Shown here: positions 13,955 through 24,039 of the stretch, one piece after another
Numbering within the stretch: the stretch's first letter is position 1
How the letters are laid out: each line of letters begins with the position of its first letter
NCBI GenBank assembly: GCA_036897445.1
Contig: JAYMTL010000002.1
Coordinates: forward strand, 333,528 to 397,527
Direction of reading: 5' to 3'
DNA length: 64,000 bases
DNA from: Pelargonium tetragonum
Lineage: Eukaryota > Streptophyta > Magnoliopsida > Geraniales > Geraniaceae
Made by a program: the position numbers and the translations under genes
The notes under the pieces: model-generated
Databases searched by the model: none
The model's input: only the letters and a program-made list of their open reading frames with translations
Told to the model about the DNA's origin: nothing

Positions 13955-16097
13955 TGTAGGATTTTTCTTTATAATTAAGAGAAAACCCACCCATACTCCT
14001 AGAAAAAAGGAGGGGCCCTTCATAATATTGAAATAACAAGTGTATTCCTTTTTTTATCCGGGGGCGCTCCGTTATTGAGGGGTGTGAGAAAGCTTACCCT
14101 AAGAAGGAATTTTTTTAGTCTAAAAGTTTCCGCAAGGATTCACCTCCTAAGAGAATAAGAAAGAATCCCTAAGAAAATAAGTTATAAAAGGCAACTAACT
14201 CCTTCTAGAAATCTAGAAGCGAAACTCCTCTCAACTGTCCATCCAAAAAAGTTAAAAGTTATCCGTATAGACGAGTGACCCTAAAGGCTTTCTAGACGGA
14301 GTACTGTACAAAAGCTATACTAAGGTCAGAACCAAATTTTTGAGGCTAGCCCGGTATCAACTTCCGAGGCAGAATATCTAGGCATCTAAAGGAATTCCAG
14401 TAAGTTCAAGTCCTATCGCTTACAAGTTAAACTTTAGAGTATAGAAGGGATTCCTCTCGGGTTTTTCTTTTTGCATTAAATTAAGGCGAGAGCTTGGAGT
14501 TTCTTTCTAAGGATTTAGGGCAGGTAAATGAATAGGGCACTCATAAGCAAGCAAGAGAGTCTTTCCTTCCTTATTGTAAAATTCAATTTTACAAGTTAAG
14601 TAAGTCTACTTTCAAAAGCGGGTGTAAGTTTTACAAGCAGGGCAGTTTCATAATAAAGTGAATAGTGCATATAAGAAATTACACATAAAAGGAGACTAAC
14701 ACGTGTTACGCACAAGATTAGAACTAGCCGTGAATGCATTCTTAATCAGCTGTTACCAAATAGACGCCCTCTACTGACGACACTACCTTAAGATAAATAT
14801 ACCAAAGATTCCCTCTATCTAGTATAATTGCGTTTTAAAAGATTTTTAAGAAGGTACGGTTTAGGCATGGAGATAGCATAGCTCGAGATAGCACAACGAG
14901 CAAGGATCTAATTGGCGGCACCGATAAAGAATATAAACAAAAGGGAGTTATAGGGCATAAACAACGCAAACTAGAAAAGGATCCTCTAATTGAAGTGAAA
15001 ATACTTTACGGGAATTTAACTAACTAAAAATCTTATAAATCTAAGGAGCTGGAAGAAATGGAACTAATTAGGCCACGGTTGACCGACTACGACACAATAT
15101 AAGACAATCTACGCTTCACAGGATTCTGGGATATCTTTCCCTGTTTTAGAGACCCCTTACTTTAAACTTTAATCTACCGCGTCTTATAGTCAAAGTAGTA
15201 CTATGGGCCTTCTCTTTCAAATGCGGTGACCAAGCGCATGAAACTCTTTCTGATCTAAGCACTAATGAGAAACTTAACTGCTTATGTCTATCAACCAAAT
15301 AAAGACTATCCGCGTCTATTCTATAAGGAATAAGGTAGCCAGCCATTAAGTGTTTCGGGAATAATACTAGGAAGCTCTTATAATTTCTGTTTAAATCCTT
15401 TTTTTGAATGAGTCCTACTTGTAATTAGAGTACCAGATATAAAAAAGCGTTAGCCAGGAGCCTTCCACTGGATTCTGTTATCTTTGAGATGAGGAAAGTA
15501 AGTTTACTTACTTTTTCAGTTACCGGATATAAGAGAAGCGCTAGCCCAGAGCTTTTTGTGAGATTCCTATTCTTGAGCTATAGTGTGAAATTTGTATGCG
15601 GAGTGGGCATTTCCCTATCTAGGAGTACTCAATACCTATATAGAGAATGAAAGTGAATTTTAGGCTTTCTAAGCTTTACTCTTATATAAAAGAGTAGAAT
15701 AAGAAGCCTATCAAAGTGTACGAATATTATAAACCAGTACTCCTAGGCCTCCCTTTTTGTTCTTAGGTTCCATTACTACGGAAAACCCGCTATTAAGAAG
15801 TGCTCTTTCCTTTTAGAACCCCACCTGCAGCTCATGTCTTGGACTACCCAGGAAAAGCAAGAGCTAATTGAAGAGATATCATAAGGCATAAGAAAATTTT
15901 TATTACAAGCGAGAAATTCCTGTTTCTACATAATCTCCAGTATTTTTTACAAAGAAAATCGCTACATCAATAAGTCAGTCCTAAACAACAAGGGAAACTC
16001 ACTCTCGATATAGTGCATGAATAAAATAAAGGGCTTCTCCGGGGCTTCTTAAAAAAGACTAAGCGAAAGATAATTTAGTCGGAGAGGCGGGGTCTCG

Positions 16098-17540
16098 CTC
16101 AGTATTTACTATGAATATATTCCTTTTTTGTCCTAATAGGATGCAAGTGCTTTAGGCTCCTCGCTCCAATCCCTTTAAAATAAGGAGTCTTTTGCTAAAC
16201 TTGTTTTAGGAACCTCCTTGTCACTAAATCCGTTTCGTTTCCGAAGTGCGTACTCCTAATTAAAATGAAAAGGCCCTATAGGACCCCAAAGGTAAAAGCT
16301 TAATATACCTTAGCCAACCCCCTTCTTAAGTTTTATTTTATCCGATAGCCTTAGTTTTTTTGAATATAGTGAGACTTGTAGTAAACAAAATTTTTTATTA
16401 ACATTTACTCGATAATACGAGTCACTAAACATTTGCCTTTCCCACCCTTCAGAGCGGTATACCGGGTACCCCCTTGTATATCACGTCGCTGAGATGGATT
16501 ATACTCGCCGAGTTTCTACGGAATCCCGATTATGAGAAGACCCAAATACTAAAAATATGAAATGCATCCAGAAGGTTCTAAAAAAGAAGTTGCCTTTATT
16601 GCAGCTTTCCTAATTTTAACCAAGTCTCACAAACCCTTTTAGAAATTTTACCAACCCCTATCCTTTATTATACTCAGGAAGTACACTTCATTTAAAGGAG
16701 TAAGAAATGCTTTTGCAGGGGTTTTTTCCATCTTCTGTAGTGTTAACAAGAGCTGGGATTTCAAGCTAACATTATTTTGAGTAAGGACACTCTTAGAGGT
16801 TTCTAAGTTTGCAGCTGTATACCTTTCATACCTATCTTAGTCATTATAGCTAGACTCTGCATCACTTTTTGTTTGTATTGATGATAACTTCTTTCTTAGC
16901 TGCTTTTGTAATACCCATTTTCCCCCAAACTCCTTGTTACCTTATTAGCCCCGGTTTCTTACCTATCTTTGTAGCTGTTATACTCTTCTCGTAGCTTGTA
17001 CTCTCTTTTATAGGGATTCCTCTTACGGTAGCGTTTCGTTATTAGAGTCTTTTCGTTAGTCTTTATATCTTAGTTGTAGGAGTATTATACTGTAATAGAT
17101 ATTATACTAAAAGTTATAGTAGTTTTAGTATCCCGAGTAATTGTATCCTTAATATCCTTAATAAACAGGAAAAACCTAAACTAAAAGTGTAGGAGAACCT
17201 CGCTAGAAAGACCTATTTATCTTATTTAAACTAATAAAATGAATTACCTTCTCTAGGCCCGGGAGACTCTAAAACAAGCATAACATCACGAAACTTCTTT
17301 GTTAAGGCCTTCCTTAGGTTTTTTCAGGCTTTGTTAGTTTGTTGAAAATTTCATTCTTACAACCGATAAACTATACTCTTTTCCATTTCAGATATTCCTT
17401 ACTTAACTTAGAAATTGCCTGTCTAGTTATTTAGTCTTTCTATTTTTATCTAAATATTTCAACCGGAAACATATTATCAAGTTACCCAGAGCTTTGCCAG
17501 CTTGGCTACCTTTTAAGTTTAAGGCGTTGTTTTTTCTTTC
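16098..17540 (-). pseudogene. Possible decayed coding sequence, Gln/Tyr/Lys-rich
   Basis: One minus-strand frame runs about 480 codons with a single TGA (near 16629) but some 34 TAA/TAG. If those stops are former CAA/CAG (CpA targets of RIP), the product is Gln-rich. It has a Gly-Tyr-Asn-Gln repeat tract at about 17101-17160, then a Lys/Arg/Gln-rich part down to 16900 and a mixed charged part to 16650. TAA/TAG frequency equals chance, so the support is the near absence of TGA and the regular GlyTyr codon pattern. A Tyr/Gln-rich tract next to a basic tract would fit the nucleic-acid-binding end of a retrotransposon gag-like protein, but no named domain is visible. Edges are approximate. Confidence 0.25.
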
Positions 17541-17544
17541 ATCA

Positions 17545-19420
17545 GACCCAGAATTTCCTATGCGCTTTTCATGATTTACTTTATGAAACTAAACTACCTT
17601 GCTTGTAATTCCTAGGATTCTACGAAGATATGATATAGGGTTACCCTTTTATAGACTTAGTCATTCCTTAGAAGCGGAAAATCAACTATTATAAAAATCT
17701 TTCCTTGGAAAACTTCCCAAAAGGAATCCTCCTAAGTTGAGTTATTCCTTGGCAACTGCCTTTGTTCTTTCGAAAACCCTAGATAGTCCTTTATTAATCC
17801 CTCTTTCGGTTACGCAGGACCTTGGTCCTGATAGGACCCCTGAGGACAATCTTTTTATGCCTTTGTCTTTCTTAGTCTTTCCCAGGTATTCTTCACTATT
17901 AGTTAGTTGGGCTGATATTTGAGGGACCTAATGGATTCCTTTTGTTTAATTACTTTTTAATAAGTTAGGCTCAGATCTTGGGCTAGAGAAGCTGAAAAAG
18001 GAGGGCTTCCCTTTAGTATTTAGTCTTTTCCTGTTAATTAGGGACTTGGACAACAGAAGATCCTAGCTTTCTCCTTTAAGTTCTATATACTTTACCAGAA
18101 ACAGAGGAACACAAAGGCAACGCTTTCTATACCCGCCTCATAAATTCGGGAATAGGGAGACTTTATATATACACCCCTTTAGAGTAAAAGACTTTCAAAA
18201 AACTAAAGATAAAACAAATCCGGATGCATTATAGAACAATACCAAAACCTACTCTAAGGTTTCCGTGGCACCTAATTTCGTGTGCCCCGTAAGGTGTTTT
18301 TGGTTACATTAAAGGCCTTTTGGATATTTCCTATGTTATTATTCAAAGAATAATACCTCCTACCTTTATTATTCAGTTTAAGCCTCAGATTTACTTGTGC
18401 AGATTTGGAAAAACCCCTACTCGATGACAACTCTTGTACTTCCTTTCTACACCCCGTCGAGATTTAATTGAAAAAGATGGGGGTCCCCTTATATACCTTG
18501 TACGAGTTGTACGAGACTCCTTAAAAAGTCCTAATCGAAAAATTTTGTTAAGGCTTATTACTGCACTTCTTGTTTATTACCCGGTATTGCTAACTTCGAC
18601 AAATTTAGAGGGCTTTAACTCTCCCACAATAAAAAGGAGTCCGTTATTTACCCAACTTGTACCTAGAGTTCCTTAATCCGCTTACTCTTGGCTTTCTTAA
18701 GGGGTAATCACTATAGTTGTTAAGGCGGATATCTATTAAAGAGCTTCCTTACTTACAAAGTAGGAAACACTTTATGGGCTAGTAAGAGATTTGTTAAAGA
18801 GTTTACCTGTTGTTCTAAAGAGGTTTCCTCTTGTCTTTGGTTCTAATTACTATAGAGGTTCCATTCAGAAGAAAATTTAGCGTGAGATATAACTAGGGGT
18901 TTTGCTGCAGGGGATCAACCCTGAATAAGCTAGTCTTTTTGTAGCTAATTAGTCCCTTGTATTAAAAATCTTCCGCGGGGTTCTTAAAAAAATGAAAAGC
19001 TATAGCTGCTAGGGGCTTAGAATCACGTAGATAAAGAAATTTATTAAGCCTTACTCTTAGGAATATAGTAAGTGGCATTGTATATTGAAGCACCTATTAG
19101 CGCACTACTAAAATCAAGTTTACATCAGACAAATCGAAGTATAGCCGATACGTCGGTCGTGGGTTCAAAGGTCTTTATAAATTTGTCAGTTTTGAGCAAA
19201 AAGAAATTAACTACACCCAGTGTCAAGTCTTTTTAACTTGTATACAAAGGGATTCATAACATAGCACATCTACTACGTGAATACTGGATTCTAAAAAATT
19301 CTTATTTCCCGAAAATCCTACGCGAAAATACCTCTTATATACACATATAAATTAGGGGTCTTATATAAGGGTCTATAGAATGAGGTATTCTTTTACATGG
19401 GTTATAGGTTACTGTAATTA
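17545..19420. other. Decayed stretch without recognisable genes
   Basis: Two plus-strand frames (17737-17922, 61 codons; 18434-18676, 80 codons) are the longest here. Neither shows a motif I recognise, and their lengths are within chance. No tRNA or strong repeat was seen. Confidence 0.4.
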
Positions 19421-19444
19421 AGGAAAGAGTTCATCAATCTAAAC

Positions 19445-19680
19445 AATATAATATTGTTGTTCTTGTTAAGGTGTATTCCTCTGTGTACTTTGAGCTTATC
19501 GCTAATGAGTTTAGAAACCTTAATAGTCTAATGTAAGTATCTTCTCTTACCGACCAGAACGTGAGGTAATGTAATATTAAGTAGTATCTTGAAAGTGTAT
19601 CCATGCACACCAGCTCCAGCAACAGACCTTGACCTGGATTCCTTGCTGCTTGTTTCTACGGGCTTATCTTTCTTTTGCCT
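19445..19680 (-). repeat. Retroelement-like repeat, copy 1 of a direct pair
   Basis: This segment aligns with 20190-20445 in the same order. Both share gttgttcttgtt, then tctgtgt...ttatcg, cgaccagaacg, tgaggtaatgtaat, gtatcca(c/t)..cac, an accanctcc step and gtttc(t/c)acgg. Many differences are C/T or A/G transitions. On the minus strand the core encodes Ile-Thr-Leu-Pro-His in the same position as Leu-Ile-Thr-Leu-Pro-His in copy 2, preceded in both by a Gly-Tyr pair. Being repeated about 745 bp apart, the pair could be terminal repeats of a short element or a local duplication of coding sequence. The shared peptide favours coding. Confidence 0.5.
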
Positions 19681-19807
19681 TTACTTACTTGCCCTCTTGT
19701 TTTATGAGCTAGACTTGCTTTCTGTTTTCTTTTTGCTAGAGCTAGAGGAGTTAGAGCCATACCTGTATGCCCTCTCTTTGTATTCCTCTTCTTGTATTGT
19801 ACCCTAA
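19589..19807 (+). other. Hydrophobic 72-codon frame within the repeat
   Basis: A plus-strand frame starts at a non-ATG codon and encodes an acidic, Leu/Tyr-rich peptide. It overlaps the repeat whose better-conserved reading is on the minus strand. A short Val-Ser-Thr-x-Leu match also occurs at about 20430 in the second copy, so a plus-strand coding origin is not excluded. Chance length; listed because it lies in conserved repeat sequence. Confidence 0.15.
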
Positions 19808-19814
19808 TTGTAGC

Positions 19815-19833
19815 TTATATATATATATAATAT
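19815..19833. repeat. Short TA microsatellite
   Basis: About 14 bases of alternating TA followed by ataatat. A similar TA tract is at 55214-55230. Both lie inside segments interpreted as transposon relics, which is ordinary for heavily mutated AT-rich repeats. Confidence 0.6.
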
Positions 19834-20189
19834 TTCTATAGTCTTGGTAAGTATTGTCTATTATTTATAGTTACTTATAGTTATTGTTTCCTTTATATTA
19901 GTTATTAGTAGTTTGTACTAGATATATAAGGTTTACTCTCCTTTAAGCTTTATCACTCATTGTGCTATGTCTTTATCGTTATAGAGTATACAAACTTAAT
20001 AGAAATGAGATAGTGTCTTTGTATTCTGTTTTTGTTTATTACTTATTAGTAAAGGAGTTAAAGGGGTGGGATTAGGACTCTTCTTTTTGTTGTTATGGGT
20101 TATAGTTTCTATTGTCTTATACACTTATTAGTTATAAAGAATAGTATTCTTAACTTAATACTTAATGGGTAGTAATAGATTAATAGGTA

Positions 20190-20445
20190 AATAAAAGTTG
20201 TTCTTGTTCTAACTAAGCTATTTACAATACCTTCTGTGTTTATCGTTATGGAGCATACGGTGGGAATAGGAGTACCTCTACAATCCCGACCAGAACGCTA
20301 GTGAGGTAATGTAATTAACTATACAGCAAGTATTATGAGTACGTATCCATACACTATAACACCAACTCCTCTTCAACTTCTTCTGCTCCTAATTCTTTTT
20401 CTTTCCCCGTTTCCACGGACCTCGACTTTGGCTTAGTTGACTAAG
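20190..20445 (-). repeat. Retroelement-like repeat, copy 2 of a direct pair
   Basis: Second copy of the 19445-19680 unit (see that entry for shared words). It has cgaccagaacgctag just before gaggtaatgtaattaa. On the minus strand a frame reads through Gly-Tyr, Leu-Ile-Thr-Leu-Pro-His and then Arg-Ser-Gly-Arg-Asp-Cys-Arg-Gly-Thr-Pro, with only TAG stops in that interval. The word tttatcgttat at about 20239 also occurs at 19973, so part of the unit may be present a third time between the copies. Confidence 0.5.
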
Positions 20446-20449
20446 TAAT

Positions 20450-23400
20450 CTATAAACTGTAAGTTCTTTAACCGGTAGCTTTATTTTGGTTAAAGGCATT
20501 CTAAGAGAACTAAGTAATAGATAGCTTTGATGTTCCTTATTTGTTTTCTAGTTTGTAAGACTGTACAAGCCTAAGAGTTGTTTTCTAACAAAGGGATTTG
20601 CTTTTTTAAGACCTATTTTGTAGAGAACCCCCGTGTTAATCTTATATGTATATACTCCCCTAGCCTAGGCCAGAGCCTTTAAATGACTAAATGGAAATCC
20701 GACCAGCTTACTAAGAATCCCTTGTAGAAAAGTGAGGCTTTAGTACCACAACAAGCAAAGTAAGACTAAAAAAGACTTCCCTCAATATGCCTAGCAATTC
20801 TAATCCAAATGAGTTTCTAAAGTCGTCGGTTTCAAGTCCCGTATTTTCAGGGTTCCCCGACAATAAATCTTTTGTACCTTTACATGACTAATTACAAGTA
20901 CTCCCACATTTGTACTCCTTATATTTATATATAGTACTGGATTGGCATTTTTATTTTACTCGGCGTGCGATATTAGCAAGGAGAGCTCCCATTATAAACT
21001 AAAGTGTTCGCTGCGTCTCCTTTCTCTATGTAGTAGGAAAAGCTCCTTATTGGTGGGCATACTAAGTCCCAATTCTAAAGGCGGAGGTATCCAGATTTGT
21101 TATGATTCTGGGGTCGAATTCAAGTTTATCGAAAAAGAGAAAAAAGGGGCCTTTAGTTCAGTATCATTAGATGCATTGACTCTAAAGGCTTAACTACAGG
21201 GGCTCCTTTTAATAGTTTGTTTTATTACAGAGACTGAAAACCCCTTGCTTTATAAGGGGCTGCTTCCTGGAGAGGGACCCTTTTATATTAAGATAAGAGA
21301 GCGTAAAACTTTCTTTTGTATGCAGTAAAATAGGAACCGCAAGGGGCTCTTCAGATATAAAAAGGGTTTGAGTTAGCCCTTAGTTTGTAAGGAATTCCCT
21401 GTTGGTGTAAGACCCTTTTCTGGGGAATCTCTTAACCTTTCTTTCTTTTGAAGTAAGAAAAGTTTCAAAAAGGAAACCCCACTGCATAAAGTTTCTACTC
21501 TATAAAATTGTAATCGAATTACCGAGAAAGTGCGAGGGATTGAGCGTGTAAAATGAGTGGGTACCCTTTCATATGCGCAATAGTTGTTAGATAATTCTAG
21601 TTCTGTAAGTGCTAAATGAAACGGTCTATGCCTTGAAATAAAGATTTTTTTATAGCTTGCTTGTAAGGGAACTTGGTACTACTTATAACAGACGGAGGGT
21701 TCTCTTATATTATTATAGCGCTTTTGGGGTACCACAGAAGAAGACTGAAACTTATATTTCTTTATATTGCCCAAGACCTAGTCACGCGTGAAGGTGTACT
21801 TTTTTAACGTTTTACGCTTTAATGTTTTATAATTATAGCCAGAAAGTACGCTAAAGGCTATTAACACAAGTATCGAATCGCTTTTGTTCTTTTTTTTATT
21901 GGAAGCTTTTTAAGAGCTTTTAGTACTAGCCGATAAAAGTTTTAATACTAGGGTAGGTTCGCGGAATCCTACGAAACAAAGCTAACCCTAGAATAACCTT
22001 GCTTGCTCTAATATAATATAAAAGGTTAATTATTACCAGATATTTAGAGGCCCCTTTCTTATTATTAAACTTATTATTAAAAGGATAAGGGGCTAGCCTA
22101 AGGGTCGACGTTTATCGGCCGCTAACTTTAACGAGGTGTATGTATTTGTAAAGGTTTTAGCTAGTCATTAGTGGGCAATAAAAAGATTTTTTAAGAGGAT
22201 GCCCGGTGTTTTCGCTTTTTGTGAGTAGTCTCTAAATATTCAGTTTAGTACCAAAGCAAGGATACTCCCCTTTTTCGGTAATACAAGGCCCTGTGTTAAC
22301 TTCGTTGTTTTACCTTATAACGCTAGGCTGCATGTCGCAGAGATCCGCGCAATGTTTTAGTTTCCTTTTTAGGTACTGAGTAGCCCATAAAGGAAATGCT
22401 TTGTGCTCTTAGTGGGATGATTTACGGGGCCTCGTTATACCAATGAGTCCTTTTTTACAAGACAGATAAAACCCCTTTCTAGTTTTGGATCCTTTAAAGC
22501 TCTAAGATTGTTCTATTTTTTTAATAAAACTCTCTGAAAAAGAGCATTAAGATAATGAAGCTGTATAATACCCGATTGAACACGGATAACCTTACTCAAA
22601 ATATAAGGAATCTCTCTAATAAAAGTCTAATATTCCATCTGGGATACTAATAAAGAAGGGTCTCACAATTAGCAATTTAAAATACTTGAAGAGAAAAATC
22701 CCTTGTCATAGGAGAGTTACAGATTGAAATAGCGTCCCTTTTCACTGCGGCTACTATACCAAGAAATATTATCTTACACGCGTATCTAATCAATAGCTGG
22801 GCTGACAGTACCTCCTTGACTTTAAACTTTCTATAAGCAACGCCAAATGAACAAAAGCGTAATGCTAACCCCTACCTTCTTGTGCACTTTGCTTATTCCA
22901 GGACATGCCGGATTCTAGAAACCTTCCGAATAAAACCTATAACTAAACTAAAAAAGATACCGGTAAAAAGAACTTTAAGTAGATACAGATTACTTTATTC
23001 TGATCCAACCAGAAAAGTCTTCATCACCAAAAAGAAACTTAAAGAGAACCTAATGCCAACTAGACTCATAAAAATTCTTCCTCACTAAACTTAGCACTCA
23101 AGACTATCCCTCGGGATAGACCAACAACTACGAACGAGTATAAGAAGACCTTAGAAAAACATAAAATAGTAACATATTTAGGATAGAGTGTAATTTTATA
23201 AGAACTCGCAGATAAGAAAGACTAGGGTTTATCGTTTATCCTTTTCCAGGGTTTCATTATGGATCTCAACTAAAACTAATCAGAATGGATAAGGGAGAGA
23301 TTAATATCTTAATATCACTAAGACTTAAGGGATAATGTAAGATAAAGCAATTTCGTTCGTGTATTTTGCTTGACGATAGAAAGGGTAAGTACGATCCGGT

Positions 23401-23920
23401 AATTCCTAGTTTATTTAGAAAATATGTGGAACAAGTACTAAGGACTTGTAATTTAATTTGTTAAAAAGCGCCCCTATTAGGAGTTTCTGTAAGTTCAAAG
23501 CTTCGCCCAAAGGAGAATCTATTGGTAACACTAAAGTATAGGCCTATTTATTTAAGTCTTTCCTAAATAAGGACTGAACACTGGAAAGCTCACATATAAG
23601 AAGTATTAAGAAGTATAATAAACCAGGATACTGGATAGAGTTTCTTTCGTCTGTTCTACGCAAAACGGAGGTTCCTGCCTTTTTTAAGCCGGTAGGTCGG
23701 CTAGACTACTTCCCTTTGATTCAACGGAATTCCCCAAAACAGGACCTGTTTTTTCTATTTATTAGGCGTCATGATGCTTTTTTAAGACGATTAACCTTTT
23801 ACTCTCTTTTTAATGCTTTACTAAGCTCAGCAAATTCCTTGGCAGGACTCTAGAGCACTGAAGACAGGAGGTATCATAATTTAGTGATTCAAAAACAAGG
23901 ATTCCTAGCAAAAAAAGGAT
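20450..23920. other. Decayed stretch; one direct-repeat hairpin region
   Basis: No supported gene. It holds the direct repeat at 22059-22081. Frames at 20942-21193 (plus, 83 codons) and 22882-23088 (plus, 68 codons, Lys/Arg-rich, no domain seen) are of chance length. A T-loop-like ttcaagtcccg at about 20830 has no matching cloverleaf. Confidence 0.4.
22047..22092. repeat. Direct repeat inside an imperfect inverted repeat
   Basis: ttattattaaa occurs twice, separated by one base (22059-22069 and 22071-22081). The pair is flanked by gccccttt on the left and aaggggc on the right, which can pair. The result is a possible stem of about 7 bp with an AT-rich loop holding the direct repeats. It could be a decayed short mobile element end or a coincidence of the GC-island style of this sequence. 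Confidence 0.35.
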
Positions 23921-23930
23921 CCGCGGGCTA

Positions 23931-24030
23931 ACGCGATTCAAACCCGTAGCTTTCTCGGTCTGAAACATCTGTTTGAACAGAAATCGAAGAGTCTTAACTT
24001 GATGGGTAGCTTATATCTAATTCATTATGT
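23931..24030 (-). repeat. Decayed class-II tRNA-like segment, Leu(CAA)-like, copy 1
   Basis: Reverse complement: a gggtttgaatc T-loop-like block is preceded by a long variable region and by ttcaaa, where an anticodon CAA would sit. The element aligns with 43536-43649 along its length. The similarity continues about 30 bases upstream of where a tRNA would start (gatataag..accc.tcaa). T56 replaces the invariant C of the T-loop, and I cannot pair the acceptor stem, so it is not a working tRNA. It could be a tRNA-derived SINE copy, a RIP-mutated tRNA duplicate or an organellar tRNA relic. Confidence 0.35.
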
Positions 24031-24039
24031 ACTTTGAAC

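Larger units (their letters stand above)
12760..16090. other. Decayed stretch with two minor structures
   Basis: No intact gene. It holds a perfect 10-bp tandem duplication (13507-13526), a small hairpin (13934-13954) and frames of 60-86 codons at 12832-13089, 13615-13800 and 15146-15346 (all minus) that match no family I know. The minus strand at 13.45-13.6 kb is Gln-rich if TAA/TAG are read as mutated CAA/CAG, like the relics listed elsewhere, but it is short. Confidence 0.4.

Noticed and set aside
15146-15346. Tyr-Arg-Ile-Asp-Ala-Asp word as a LAGLIDADG homing endonuclease remnant
   Set aside because: The word lacks the conserved Leu-Ala-Gly-Leu part and the second glycine, and nothing around it continues such a domain.
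20810-20860. ttcaagtcccg as the T-arm of a tRNA
   Set aside because: The closing pair of the T-stem is mismatched and no cloverleaf forms upstream.
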